DNA from: Rhodococcus qingshengii
GTDB taxonomy: Bacteria; Actinomycetota; Actinomycetes; Mycobacteriales; Mycobacteriaceae
Direction: 5' to 3'
NCBI RefSeq assembly: GCF_021025955.1
Contig: NZ_JAJNCL010000007.1
Coordinates: 248,001 to 312,000 of the forward strand
DNA length: 64,000 bases
Under the pieces are notes generated by a model, which was not told the origin of the DNA, made no database searches, and saw only the letters and a list, made by a program, of their open reading frames with translations. Shown here piece after piece: positions 43,679-52,566 of the stretch (position 1 is its first letter; every line of letters starts with the position of its first letter). The position numbers were made by a program, and so were the translations under genes.

Positions 43679-44757
43679 ACGTTCCCATGTGGGCGTGGGC
43701 CGCGTTCGCCGCAGTCATCGTCGTCATGTTGCTCATCGACCTGCTCGCCCACCGCGGCGCGCACGTCATCGGCTTCAAGGAAGCGGCCTGGTGGAGTGCA
43801 CTCTGGGTCGGTTTGTCTCTCGTGTTCGCGGTGGTTGTCACCCTGACCTTGGGGGTGAACTCGGGCGTCGAATTCACCACGGCCTGGCTGTTGGAGAAGA
43901 GCCTCTCGGTCGACAACCTCTTCGTGTTCGCCCTGATCTTCGGTTACTTCAAGGTGCCCCGTGAGTATCAGCACCGCGTGTTGTTCTTCGGTGTCATCGG
44001 CGCCCTGATCTTCCGCGGTATTTTCCTCGCCGCCGGCGTTGCCGTGGTCAGCAAGTTCACGGCCGTGCTGTTCGTCTTCGCCGCCATCCTGCTCTACAGC
44101 GCGTACAAGCTGCTCAAGGATGACGACGAGAGCTTCGATCCGGGAACCTCGCTGGCAGTTCGCCTGCTGCGCAAGATCATGCCGGTCCGTGAGGAATATG
44201 CCGGAACCAAGTTCTTCGTCAAGGAAGCCGGAAAGCGCGTCGCAACACCGCTGTTCGCCGTTGTCGTCGCCATCGAAGCCGCCGACCTCGTGTTCGCAGT
44301 CGACAGCGTCCCGGCAGTGCTGGCAGTGAGTGACGATCCGTTCATCGTGTACTCCAGCAACGCGTTTGCGATCTTGGGACTGCGTGCCCTGTACTTCCTG
44401 CTCTCGGGTCTGCTCGAGAAGTTCCACTACCTGTCCAAGGGTCTGTCGATCATCCTCGCCTTCATCGGCGTGAAGCTGATCATGCAGGCCAGCCACAAGG
44501 TGATCAGCACGTCGATCCCCGAGATTCCCTCACTGGTCAGCCTCGCGGTGATCATCGTGGTGTTGGCAGGCTCGATCATCCTGAGCCTCAAGAAACCGCT
44601 ACCGGAAGCGCCTGACGCCGAGGAGGTTGCGCCCGGTGACACTCCGGTCGAGCTCGAGAAAGCAGGCAGCGAAGCCGAGATAGAGGCTTCGGGCATCGAG
44701 CTCGCGACCGGCGATCGTGATGACGATGACAAGGTGGATGCTCGCAGTAGGAGCTGA
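43675..44757 (+). CDS. TerC/Alx-family membrane protein
   Basis: A 360-residue integral membrane protein with about nine spans. The TerC core motifs are EKSLSVDNLFVFALIFGYFK (about 68-87), AIEAADLVFAVDSVPAVLAV (about 197-216) and SNAFAILGLRALYFLL (about 226-241); the conserved acidic residues in spans suggest metal-ion handling. Relatives (Alx, TerC) are linked to Mn(II) export and tellurite resistance. The C-terminal 60 residues are acidic and cytoplasmic. The ATG at 43675 gives the natural start; the frame extends upstream to 43360 without membrane-like sequence. Confidence 0.92.
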   Translation: MNVPMWAWAAFAAVIVVMLLIDLLAHRGAHVIGFKEAAWWSALWVGLSLVFAVVVTLTLGVNSGVEFTTAWLLEKSLSVDNLFVFALIFGYFKVPREYQHRVLFFGVIGALIFRGIFLAAGVAVVSKFTAVLFVFAAILLYSAYKLLKDDDESFDPGTSLAVRLLRKIMPVREEYAGTKFFVKEAGKRVATPLFAVVVAIEAADLVFAVDSVPAVLAVSDDPFIVYSSNAFAILGLRALYFLLSGLLEKFHYLSKGLSIILAFIGVKLIMQASHKVISTSIPEIPSLVSLAVIIVVLAGSIILSLKKPLPEAPDAEEVAPGDTPVELEKAGSEAEIEASGIELATGDRDDDDKVDARSRS

Positions 44758-44783
44758 CACCTGATCGGCTGAACCGAATCGAA

Positions 44784-44817
44784 AAGGGAGACCACACAAC
44801 GAGGTGTGGTCTCCCTT
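44784..44817. terminator. 14-bp hairpin after terC
   Basis: AAGGGAGACCACAC (44784-44797) and GTGTGGTCTCCCTT (44804-44817) pair perfectly around a six-base loop, 26 bases after the terC stop. The distal arm ends in CTTCTCGTT. This is a probable intrinsic terminator. Confidence 0.87.
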
Positions 44818-44932
44818 CTCGTTGCTCACGACTCTCGCTACAAAACAGACCACTGATCGGGAAGGTGTGTTCTCACTCGGCCGTGGGCGATCTACCTTGG
44901 CGAATGCCCGACGTCCGAGATCAGGAGTGCCC

Positions 44933-45862
44933 ATGACAATTCACGCGGAAGTCGTCACAATGCTGGCCACGCTCAACGCAGCATTCCCGGACGTCACCAG
45001 CTTCGACCCATCGGAGTTACGTGCTCTGCTTCGGAATCGACGAGCCCCGCTGGAGCGGCTTCCCGATATGCGTGCGGTCGAAGATCTCGCAATCGACGGT
45101 CCCGGGGGAGATCTGTCGATCCGCGTCTACCGCCCGCACACTTCCTCCGACGACATTCCGCTGGTCGTCTTCGCTCACGGCGGAGGCTTCGTGTTCTGCG
45201 ACCTGGACAGCCATGACGAATTCTGCCGGTCCATGGCGGAAGGTGTCGGCGCCGTTGTGGTCTCCGTCGATTATCGTCTGGCCCCTGAACATCCCGCCCC
45301 GGCAGCACACGACGACGTCTATGCCGCACTAGAGTGGGCAGCGAAGCACGCGGCAGAGTACGGCGCAGACCAGAGCAGGATCGTGCTTGCCGGCGACAGC
45401 GCGGGTGGCAATCTTGCTGCGACAGTTGCCATCGCCGCCCGCGATCGTGGAGGTCCGGAGGTTGCGGCGCAAGTTCTCATCTATCCCGTGATCGACGACG
45501 ATTTCGACACCGAGTCCTACCGTCTCTACGGCACCGACCACTACAACACGACCACGGCCATGAAGTGGTACTGGGACCAATATGCACCCGAGCGCCGAGA
45601 TGACGTGCGGGTGATACCTACTCGGGCAGAGTCGTTCACCGATCTTCCAGCGGCCGTCATCGTGACAGCCGAACTGGATCCGCCGTGCTCGTCCGGCGAC
45701 GAATACGCGAAACTGCTTGCCACGGCCGGCGTCCCCGTGCAGCATCATCGCTTCGACGGGTTATTTCACGGGTTCCTCACTATTCCGTCGTTGTCGCTCA
45801 CGGAACCGGCACGACAGAAAGTTTGGGCGATGATCCGCGAGGCGTCAGCCGTCACTCGATAG
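44933..45862 (+). CDS. HSL-family alpha/beta-hydrolase (esterase/lipase)
   Basis: A 309-residue cytoplasmic carboxylesterase of the hormone-sensitive-lipase group: oxyanion motif FAHGGGFVFCD (about 77-87), VSVDYRLAPEHPAPAAHDD, nucleophile LAGDSAGGNLAA (about 149-160), Asp in AELDPPCSSGDEYA (about 247) and His in GLFHGFLTI (about 279). Length is typical for the LipN/NlhH-type mycobacterial enzymes. AGGAG lies 5 nt before the ATG at 44933. Its 3' end overlaps the convergent barrel protein by 18 bases. Confidence 0.92.
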   Translation: MTIHAEVVTMLATLNAAFPDVTSFDPSELRALLRNRRAPLERLPDMRAVEDLAIDGPGGDLSIRVYRPHTSSDDIPLVVFAHGGGFVFCDLDSHDEFCRSMAEGVGAVVVSVDYRLAPEHPAPAAHDDVYAALEWAAKHAAEYGADQSRIVLAGDSAGGNLAATVAIAARDRGGPEVAAQVLIYPVIDDDFDTESYRLYGTDHYNTTTAMKWYWDQYAPERRDDVRVIPTRAESFTDLPAAVIVTAELDPPCSSGDEYAKLLATAGVPVQHHRFDGLFHGFLTIPSLSLTEPARQKVWAMIREASAVTR

Positions 45863-46516
45863 GAACTCTTCGCTCAATTCGCCGAAGGTATGACAGATTC
45901 TGTCCCGCACAATGACTTCGGTGCATTCGGGGTCGAACCATCGATCAACGACGCCCCAATGGATCGGATGGTCGAGGTATTGGGTCTGCAGTGACGCGAG
46001 ATCGGTGAACTCCTGCTCCCACACATGGGTCCACGGTGCTTCGTCACATGCAGATGTTGCGCCGGTTGCCGCACTCACTCGACTGAGCCGCCAGGCAGCG
46101 ATCGAGGAGATATGCCCTGGCATCTTCAGCAAGTCACTTTCGAAGCGTTCGATTGCGTCCTCGGAGGTATGGGGTGCAACGCGAATCAGCAGCGCTCGGT
46201 ACACCCCGTTCTTGCCGGTGGCGCCCGAGCGACCCTCGGTGCCCGAAACGTACTCGGCGCCGTGAAAGTGCTCGATGGCGCCGTGGTGAAGTCCGGCGTC
46301 AACGGCACCGCGAGCGGCCTGCCACGCCGCTTCGTCCTCGAACTGGAGATGCATGATCAGATCTCCGCCGTTGATGACGCCGGGCAGTGTGGCGGTGACG
46401 AGATGGCGAACTGATCCCGACGATTCGGCCACTGCTGCAATGGTGTTCATCGCATCGACCCAGCTGGCCGAGTCCGTGCTGTCGGCTGCAAACACCACCC
46501 TCGTGACGTTATACAT
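45845..46516 (-). CDS. Ferredoxin-like-barrel (Dabb-type) protein
   Basis: This 223-residue protein contains two similar halves of the stress-responsive alpha/beta-barrel (Dabb) type: first VTRVVFAAD...GGDLIMHLQFEDEAAWQAAR, second VYRALLIRVAPHT...WTHVWEQEFTDLASLQTQYL, each ending in a conserved His-Pro or His segment (DHPIHWGVVDRWF). Dabb proteins include dimeric enzymes without cofactor; no function can be named here. The start ATG at 46516 lies within the end of the upstream gene (8-base overlap), so the two are coupled. Confidence 0.75.
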   Translation of the reverse strand: MYNVTRVVFAADSTDSASWVDAMNTIAAVAESSGSVRHLVTATLPGVINGGDLIMHLQFEDEAAWQAARGAVDAGLHHGAIEHFHGAEYVSGTEGRSGATGKNGVYRALLIRVAPHTSEDAIERFESDLLKMPGHISSIAAWRLSRVSAATGATSACDEAPWTHVWEQEFTDLASLQTQYLDHPIHWGVVDRWFDPECTEVIVRDRICHTFGELSEEFLSSDG

Positions 46517-46856
46517 CGGCCAGTCCCTCGACGTCATCGGCGGTGGCAGCCATGGTGCGGCTTCGTTCCGCAATGAGTGGAGCCATTGCGTCCCACCATT
46601 GCCTCAGAGTGCCGTCACCGCGGCTCGAACGAGTCATCGCCCACCAACCGGCGGTCCCTTCGACGGTCCACGTGATCGTGACGATGTTGGACTCGTCCTC
46701 GGCCCACAGCGGCGGACTGACAAGTATGTTGTCGAGAGTCAGGTTGCGGCGACTGGCATTCGGCAGGTAGCCGGCGCGAAATTCGTCGACAAACTTCTGC
46801 CCGCATCCGGGATTCGTGACTATCCGGTCGATCACGTAGAGCGTCTCACCTGGCAT
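46509..46856 (-). CDS. Small barrel-like protein coupled to the Dabb gene
   Basis: A 115-residue protein starting MPGETLYVIDRIVTNPGCGQ. The pattern of strand, FVDEFRAGYLPNASRR, strand and TWTVEGTAGWWAMTR fits a NIPSNAP/ABM-like ferredoxin barrel, a fold that commonly pairs with Dabb proteins, but family assignment is uncertain. It is the first gene of a two-gene unit with the Dabb protein. Together they may form a heteromeric barrel enzyme. Confidence 0.65.
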   Translation of the reverse strand: MPGETLYVIDRIVTNPGCGQKFVDEFRAGYLPNASRRNLTLDNILVSPPLWAEDESNIVTITWTVEGTAGWWAMTRSSRGDGTLRQWWDAMAPLIAERSRTMAATADDVEGLADV

Positions 46857-46901
46857 CTGCGCAGGCTACGGTGCGCTTAACCCCCTGCGGTACTTCCGAT
46901 C

Positions 46902-48407
46902 TCACGCAGCGGGAGGTTGTTCCGAGGAGGCTGGGGAACGTGCCGGGCGCAGACCCAGCCACCCGACCAAACCGACGAGGGCGAAGGCCACAGCGGCGGT
47001 GACGAACGTGACGGTGAAGGCGGATTCGCTGGGCAGAGCGGCGACGCCCTCGGGCAGATTCGCGATGGTCATCGAGGCGAGAATCGTGGTTACCACTGCA
47101 CTGCCCATGGCGCTGCCGGTGGAACGCGAGATCGAGTTGATGCCGTTGGCTATTCCACTCTGGCGATGCGGAACGCTCGACATGATGATCGCGGGCATGG
47201 CCGCGTAACCCAGGCTGACGGCGGTGCCGATCACGATGCCGGCCCCGATGACCGATGCGGTGTGCGTGTGGTCGTATGCGAGCCAGGCGAACGGCACCGC
47301 ACCACAGATCGCGGTGAGTCCCAGGACGAAGCGTGGCCCGCGCACTCTGATGAGGCGCCCGCCGATCGGCGCTGCGATGAGCGAGGCAATCGCTCCCGGC
47401 AGTAGGAATTCCACCGACGCACGCAGAATGCTGGCGTCGAATCCGTACCCCGTGAGGGCGTGGGGAAGTTGGACGAGATAGGAGATGCCCAGGAAGTTGG
47501 CGAACATTCCGAAGCCCAGCATGACCCCAGCCAGGTTCGCCATCATCACGGGCCGGTGGACGAACATCCGCATGTCGACCAGTGGTTCGTCTACGATCTT
47601 CTCGATCCAGACCCAGACTGCGAACATCACGATCGACCCCAGGAAAACACCGATGGTCAAGGGCGAGAACCAACCCCATTGGTGGCCTTGCGAAATCGAC
47701 AACAGGAGCAGAAGGAGTGCAGCGCCCAGGCTCAGCGCACCGATGACGTCGACGCGTCCACCGCTCTTGTGTTTAGTTGCCGGCACCAGCGTGATGACGG
47801 CGACGAGGGCAAGCAACGCGAACCCGGTGGCCATCCAGAAGGCGTTGCGGTAGTCGGCATCCGGCGCCGATGTGAGAAGTCCGGTGGCTACGAGTGCGAG
47901 TCCGCTGCCGAATGCGAGAGTTCCGCTGACCAATGCCATCGCGCCGGGAAGCTTGTGTGGGCGAACCTCTTCGCGCAGGACCGACAGAGCCAGCGGGAAG
48001 ATGGCGGTGGCAGTTCCCTGGAGGACGCGTCCGAGAATGAGAAGTGGCAGATTGTGTGCCAACGCGGCGACGATCGAACCGATGACCATCACGATCAGAA
48101 CGCCGACCAGCGTGCGCTTCTTGCCGTGCTGATCGCCGTAGCGGCCCAACAGGGGAGTGAAGACGGCGGCCGAGAGCAACGTCGCCGTCGTCACCCAGCT
48201 GATTCCAGCCGCGGATGCGCCCAGATCGGACTGAATGCGTCCCAAGATCGGAACGGGCAGCGTCTGCATCATGGAGACGATCATCGCGGCCAGGCTGAGG
48301 GCCCCGATGATGACGGCCTCGCGGCGCGGTGATGTTACGACGGATACATCCGGGGTGTCGCAAACCGTTGGCTGCGCAGCACTGTCGGTGGTCACTGAAT
48401 TCGTCAA
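46902..48407 (-). CDS. MFS drug exporter, DHA2 (14-span) family
   Basis: A 501-residue exporter of the EmrB/QacA type with 14 predicted spans. Motif A is LLGRYGDQHGKKRTLV (about 85-100), motif B LILGRVLQGTATAIFPLAL (about 121-139), and the antiporter motif C region is SGTLAFGSGLALVATGLL. The first 30 residues are cytoplasmic and uncharged. It is preceded by an intergenic inverted repeat. The neighbouring barrel proteins and aromatic aldehyde dehydrogenase suggest, but do not show, a role with aromatic compounds. Confidence 0.92.
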   Translation of the reverse strand: MTNSVTTDSAAQPTVCDTPDVSVVTSPRREAVIIGALSLAAMIVSMMQTLPVPILGRIQSDLGASAAGISWVTTATLLSAAVFTPLLGRYGDQHGKKRTLVGVLIVMVIGSIVAALAHNLPLLILGRVLQGTATAIFPLALSVLREEVRPHKLPGAMALVSGTLAFGSGLALVATGLLTSAPDADYRNAFWMATGFALLALVAVITLVPATKHKSGGRVDVIGALSLGAALLLLLLSISQGHQWGWFSPLTIGVFLGSIVMFAVWVWIEKIVDEPLVDMRMFVHRPVMMANLAGVMLGFGMFANFLGISYLVQLPHALTGYGFDASILRASVEFLLPGAIASLIAAPIGGRLIRVRGPRFVLGLTAICGAVPFAWLAYDHTHTASVIGAGIVIGTAVSLGYAAMPAIIMSSVPHRQSGIANGINSISRSTGSAMGSAVVTTILASMTIANLPEGVAALPSESAFTVTFVTAAVAFALVGLVGWLGLRPARSPASSEQPPAA

Positions 48408-48430
48408 GTGGGTCCTTCTCGGGAATTACA

Positions 48431-48466
48431 AGAGAAAATGCTTAATGTGGCGAAGTAATTTTCTCT
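48431..48466. promoter_or_regulatory. 9-bp inverted repeat upstream of the DHA2 exporter
   Basis: AGAGAAAAT (48431-48439) and ATTTTCTCT (48458-48466) are exact complements with 18 bases between, 24 bases before the exporter start. The segment is AT-rich against the background. It could be an operator or a leader hairpin. Confidence 0.5.
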
Positions 48467-48561
48467 GGATGGTAAGTCCGCGAGATCGATCCCGTCAATG
48501 CTGGTCAGTGAGTCCCTGGGTCGCGCCTGGTATTTATCGGTCTAGCTCGGTGTTTGACGGA

Positions 48562-50025
48562 CTAGAAGGGGTAGATCGGGAGTGTGCTCTGGGCCGTCAC
48601 CCACTGCGTTTCGGTGAAGGCGTCGAGGTTTGCGCCGATACCGCCGACGCGGCCACCGTTACCCGAAGATGCCATGCCGCCGAACGGGATGACGGCTTCG
48701 TCGCCGACCGTCTGATCGTTGATGTGTACGAGGCCGGTGGGGATCTGTTGGGCGAGTTCGAGTCCGCGCATGGCGTCGGAGGTCAGAATGCCCAGCGACA
48801 ATCCGTATTCGGAATCGTTGGCGATGGCGACGGCTTGTTCGACGGTGGCAAAGGAGGTCACCGGTGCGACCGGCCCGAAGACCTCGTCGGCGAAGGCCGG
48901 GGCGGTCAGTGGGGTGTCAGCCAGCACGGTGGGCCGGTAGAAGAGATCCTCGTAGGTGCCACCGGCAGCCAGTTTTGCTCCGGCCGCGATGCTTCCGGTG
49001 ACCAGGGAGTGGATGTGGTCGCGTTGTTTGGCGTCGATGATGGGGCCGAGTGCGACCTGACCGGTGAACGGGTCGCCTACCGGAAGCTTGTCGGCGCGTT
49101 CGGCAAGGAGTGCGGTGTAGTCGGCAGCGATACTTTCGTGGACCAGTTGACGGCCGGTGGTCATGCAGATCTGCCCCTGGTGCATGAATGAGCCGAAAGC
49201 GCCGACAGATGCGGCTTTTTCGAGGTCGACGTCGTCCATGACGATCAGCGCGTTGTTGCCGCCGAGTTCGAGATGCGCTCGTTTGAGGTGGCGGCCCGCC
49301 AGTTCGCCGACAGCCCGTCCCGCCCGGGTCGACCCGGTGAATGCGATGACGCGAACGCTCGGATGAACCACGATTGCCTCACCGGCGTCAGCGCCGCCCG
49401 GCAGCATGCTGAACACGCCGGCAGGCAAGCCGGCCTCTTCGAAGATGCGAGCGAGAACCACACCGCCACAGATCGCCGTGCGCGGGTCAGGCTTGAGGAT
49501 CACCGAATTACCCAGTGCCAGTGCGGGAGCGACTGCACGAATCGACAGGATGATCGGAAAGTTGAAAGGTGCGATGACGCCAACGGTTCCGACGGGTACG
49601 CGACGAGAGAAGCTCAGTCGAGGTTGCTCCGAGCGCAGTACTTCACCCACGGGGTGTGCGGCCAGGGTTGCGGCGTTGTAGCACTCCTCGGCAGCGGTAT
49701 GGGTTTCCAGTCCGGCCTTGGTCGGGATGCTGCCGGCCTCCCGGATCACCCATTCGCCGATTTCGTCGGCGTACTGCTCGAACAATTGACCGGCGCGGCG
49801 CAGAACAGCGGCGCGTTCGGTGTAGGGTCGTGCTGCCCAATCCTTCTGAGCTGCAGTAGCTTTTGTCGCAGCGGCTGCCACGTCGTCGGGTGTTGCCATG
49901 CCCACCGTCGTCAACTGCTTGCCCGTGGCCGGTTCGACGACAATCCGATCTTCGGCGTTACCGCGGATCCATTCACCGTCGAAGATCTTCGATTCCCACA
50001 CAGGTTCACTCAACAAACTCGACAT
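48562..50025 (-). CDS. Aldehyde dehydrogenase, benzaldehyde dehydrogenase type
   Basis: A 487-residue NAD(P)-dependent enzyme oxidising aldehydes to acids. The general-base Glu is in LELGGNNALIV (about 255), the nucleophilic Cys in HQGQICMTTGR (about 289), the cofactor segment VGVIAPFNFPIILSIRA, and GFTGSTRAGRAVG. The QICMTTGR context and overall similarity fit benzaldehyde/vanillin dehydrogenases. GAGGAG lies 4 nt upstream of the ATG at 50025. Together with pobA nearby, a plausible role is 4-hydroxybenzaldehyde to 4-hydroxybenzoate (inference). Confidence 0.9.
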   Translation of the reverse strand: MSSLLSEPVWESKIFDGEWIRGNAEDRIVVEPATGKQLTTVGMATPDDVAAAATKATAAQKDWAARPYTERAAVLRRAGQLFEQYADEIGEWVIREAGSIPTKAGLETHTAAEECYNAATLAAHPVGEVLRSEQPRLSFSRRVPVGTVGVIAPFNFPIILSIRAVAPALALGNSVILKPDPRTAICGGVVLARIFEEAGLPAGVFSMLPGGADAGEAIVVHPSVRVIAFTGSTRAGRAVGELAGRHLKRAHLELGGNNALIVMDDVDLEKAASVGAFGSFMHQGQICMTTGRQLVHESIAADYTALLAERADKLPVGDPFTGQVALGPIIDAKQRDHIHSLVTGSIAAGAKLAAGGTYEDLFYRPTVLADTPLTAPAFADEVFGPVAPVTSFATVEQAVAIANDSEYGLSLGILTSDAMRGLELAQQIPTGLVHINDQTVGDEAVIPFGGMASSGNGGRVGGIGANLDAFTETQWVTAQSTLPIYPF

Positions 50026-50115
50026 GGCCGCTCCTCGAGAAAGGGATGCGGCTGCGCGCCGCATCACATGGTTGCCCACTACGTTGCTCTGCGAGGAGGT
50101 CGATCGCCATCACAC

Positions 50116-50130
50116 TTTCATTCAGTGAAA
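50116..50130. promoter_or_regulatory. Operator-like inverted repeat upstream of the aldehyde dehydrogenase
   Basis: TTTCATTCAGTGAAA matches the pobA-upstream palindrome TTTCACTGAGTGAAA (53333-53347) at 13 of 15 positions. It lies about 90 bases before the dehydrogenase start and overlaps the LysR stop codon. Control by the IclR-type PobR is inference. Confidence 0.45.
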
Positions 50131-51008
50131 GACGGGTTCATTGCGTCCTTGAGTGCTTGGATCAGATCGGCGAACTCGGTGGAGTAGGTGATGCCGCTGC
50201 GGGTCACCCCGGACACCGGAATTCGCAAGCGGCCATGCGATTCTCGCATGAAGCTGATTCCAGCACGTGGAGATTCGCCTGCGGTGATCGAATACAGCAG
50301 GGTCCAGGCTCGAGGGTTGGTGATCACGTCCAGCGTGGCGGTGTGGTCGCTCGGAATTGCGGGGCCCAGTTGTACGCGTCGATCTATTTCGCGAAACGCG
50401 TCCTCGACCACCTTGTGGATGAGCACCTGGCTTTGGCGTGGCGGCAAGAGCAGGGGATATGCGGCCAGATCGTTGAGATCGACGCTTTGCTGGCCGGCCA
50501 GGGGGTGCCGACTCGACATGACGACCAAGAGGTCCTCGACGCCGAGGTCCAGGGGCTCGAGCCCGGGGCGGTCGACGCCGCCGCGAATCAGTGCGATGTC
50601 CGCATCGCCGGAGGCCACGGCGTCCATGCGGTGGGCAAAACTCTTGATGACGAACTCGACGTCCAGGTCGGGGTGAAGTTCGCGTACGTGTGCGATGGCG
50701 TCCAGCGTCTGAGCGGCAAAGCTCATGTTTCCGGTGATCCGGATCCGGGCTCTCGGGTCGCGTGCGACTGAGTACGCCATCGTTTCGAGGCTGAGGACTT
50801 GCTGCGCGATGGGCACCAGTCGCGATCCTGCCGGGGCCAGCCGAACAGCTCGGGTCGAGCGTTCGAAGAGCGTCGCGCCCAGTTCCTTCTCCAGTCGCGC
50901 GACCTGGTGGCTGATTGCCGACTGCGAGATGAAGCAGCGCTCCGCAGCTCGACTGAAGCTCAGTTCCTCGCTCACGACGAGGAAGTACTTGAGTTGGCGG
51001 AAGTCCAT
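50118..51008 (-). CDS. LysR-family regulator
   Basis: A 296-residue LTTR: HTH MDFRQLKYFLVVSEELSFSR, AAERCFISQSAISHQVARLE (about 1-40), a linker helix, and a two-lobe effector domain (about 90-290). It lies upstream of the aldehyde dehydrogenase on the same strand and is divergent from NDH-2. A TTAT-N11-ATAA box is positioned 14 bases before its start, fitting autoregulation. The effector is unknown. Confidence 0.92.
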   Translation of the reverse strand: MDFRQLKYFLVVSEELSFSRAAERCFISQSAISHQVARLEKELGATLFERSTRAVRLAPAGSRLVPIAQQVLSLETMAYSVARDPRARIRITGNMSFAAQTLDAIAHVRELHPDLDVEFVIKSFAHRMDAVASGDADIALIRGGVDRPGLEPLDLGVEDLLVVMSSRHPLAGQQSVDLNDLAAYPLLLPPRQSQVLIHKVVEDAFREIDRRVQLGPAIPSDHTATLDVITNPRAWTLLYSITAGESPRAGISFMRESHGRLRIPVSGVTRSGITYSTEFADLIQALKDAMNPSFTE

Positions 51009-51021
51009 GAGGACAGCTTAC

Positions 51022-51068
51022 TTATGAGCGATCGAGATAACAGTCTTGCGAATACTCCAGCTAGCTGG
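51022..51068. promoter_or_regulatory. LysR-type box and palindrome in the LysR/NDH-2 intergenic region
   Basis: TTAT-GAGCGATCGAG-ATAA (51022-51040) is a T-N11-A LysR box with matching arms. The 12-base palindrome CCAGCTAGCTGG follows at 51057-51068. Both lie between the divergent LysR and NDH-2 genes. Confidence 0.6.
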
Positions 51069-51132
51069 ACCGGACCCATGATCAGTCCATACCGTAATAG
51101 TCATACTTTCAATTTGGTTGAGGAGATTTGTT

Positions 51133-52500
51133 GTGGATAGAACAGCTGCGGGTCGCGCAGGCATCGACGCGACTGGACACGAGCAGACTCAGGTAGTGAT
51201 CGTCGGTTCGGGATTCGGAGCCCTCGCCGCGGCCAAGACCCTCGCGAAGTCCAAGACGCCGTTCGTCCTCATCTCCGCCACCACCGAGCACCTCTTCCAG
51301 CCGCTGCTCTACCAGGTGGCGACGGGTGTTCTGTCGGCGGGCGAGGTTGCTCCGCCCATCCGCACGATCCTGCAGAAGTACCCCAACGCCGACGTGCGCC
51401 TCGGCCGCGTCGTCGAGGTCAACGCAGAAGAGAACACCGTCGTCTACGAAGCCTCGGGTACCCGCCATACGCTCGGGTACCGCTCGCTCATCGCAGCCAC
51501 CGGTGCCACGCAGGCGTACTTCGGTCATGACGAGTTCGAGAAGGTCACCTACAAGCTCAAGACCGTCGAGGATGCCGAAGTACTGCGCAAGCAGATCCTG
51601 CGCTGCTTCGAAGAAGCCCACACCACCAACGACGCGCTGGTTCGCCGCAACCTGCTCAGCTTTGTTGTCGTGGGTGCAGGCGCGACCGGCGTCGAGCTCG
51701 CCGGACAGATCAAGGAACTGGCGCGTCGCTACTTTGCGAAGGCCATCAACAACATCAGTGCCGACGAGGTCACGGTCACCATGGTCGAAGGCGCCGGTGT
51801 AGCGCTTCCGGCCTTCGGCGGCAAGCTCAGTGAATACACGCAGGCCTCGCTCGAGAAGTCGGGTGTCGAGGTGGTCCTCAACACCATGGTCACCGCCATC
51901 GACGAGCACGGTGTCACCGTCTCTTCGGCAAAGACCAAGGAAGAGAAGCGCATCGACGCCGAGACCGTCATCTGGTCGGCCGGTGTACGCGCGAACGACT
52001 TCGCTGCAGTGCTCGGAGAGGCAACCGGTTGTGAGAGTGACCGCGCGGGTCGTCTGCTCATCAATCCGGACTTGACCGTCGGCGGGTTTGCCAACGTCTT
52101 TGCCATCGGCGACATGACTTCGCTGAACGGTCTGCCGGGTCAGTCGCCCGTTGCAATGCAGGGTGGCCGTCACGCCGCGAAGACTGTGAACGGAAAGGTC
52201 AAGGCCGGAACGCCTTTCAAATACTTCGACAAGGGCAGCATGTCGATCATCAGCCGATTCAGCGCTGTGTGTCGCGTCCGCAAGGTCGAGTTCAAGGGCA
52301 CGATCGCCTGGTTCATGTGGCTGGCCGTGCACGTGATGTACCTGGTGGGCTTCCGCAATCGGTACGTCGCTGTGATGTCGTGGTTCGGTTCGTTCATCGG
52401 CCACCGTCGTCCGCACTTCCATTACGCGCAGGAGCCGATGAAGATCGAGGCCGCGCCGCCGGTGACCGAACGCGAACCGGAATTGGCGCACTCCGCGTAG
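51133..52500 (+). CDS. ndh: Type II NADH dehydrogenase (NDH-2)
   Basis: A 455-residue single-subunit NADH:quinone oxidoreductase that feeds the respiratory chain without pumping protons. FAD site: VVIVGSGFGALAAAKTLAK (about 20-38); the FQPLLYQVATGVLSAGEVAPP signature; NADH site: FVVVGAGATGVELAGQIKEL (about 178-197); the second FAD segment NVFAIGDMTSL; and a C-terminal hydrophobic region GTIAWFMWLAVHVMYLVGFR for membrane attachment. The GTG at 51133 has GAGGAG 7 nt upstream; a TTG at 51118 is the longer option. Confidence 0.93.
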   Translation: MDRTAAGRAGIDATGHEQTQVVIVGSGFGALAAAKTLAKSKTPFVLISATTEHLFQPLLYQVATGVLSAGEVAPPIRTILQKYPNADVRLGRVVEVNAEENTVVYEASGTRHTLGYRSLIAATGATQAYFGHDEFEKVTYKLKTVEDAEVLRKQILRCFEEAHTTNDALVRRNLLSFVVVGAGATGVELAGQIKELARRYFAKAINNISADEVTVTMVEGAGVALPAFGGKLSEYTQASLEKSGVEVVLNTMVTAIDEHGVTVSSAKTKEEKRIDAETVIWSAGVRANDFAAVLGEATGCESDRAGRLLINPDLTVGGFANVFAIGDMTSLNGLPGQSPVAMQGGRHAAKTVNGKVKAGTPFKYFDKGSMSIISRFSAVCRVRKVEFKGTIAWFMWLAVHVMYLVGFRNRYVAVMSWFGSFIGHRRPHFHYAQEPMKIEAAPPVTEREPELAHSA

Positions 52501-52553
52501 CTCTGCACCGTCTGAACACGTTTCGCCTGATGTCAGTCACACGGCTTTGTGAG

Positions 52554-52566
52554 TCACACTGTGTGA
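52554..52566. promoter_or_regulatory. Palindromic operator touching the pobR start codon
   Basis: TCACACTGTGTGA is a perfect inverted repeat ending one base before the ATG at 52567. A related half-site, CAGTCACACGG, lies about 20 bases upstream. The position suggests autoregulation by the IclR protein. Confidence 0.65.
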
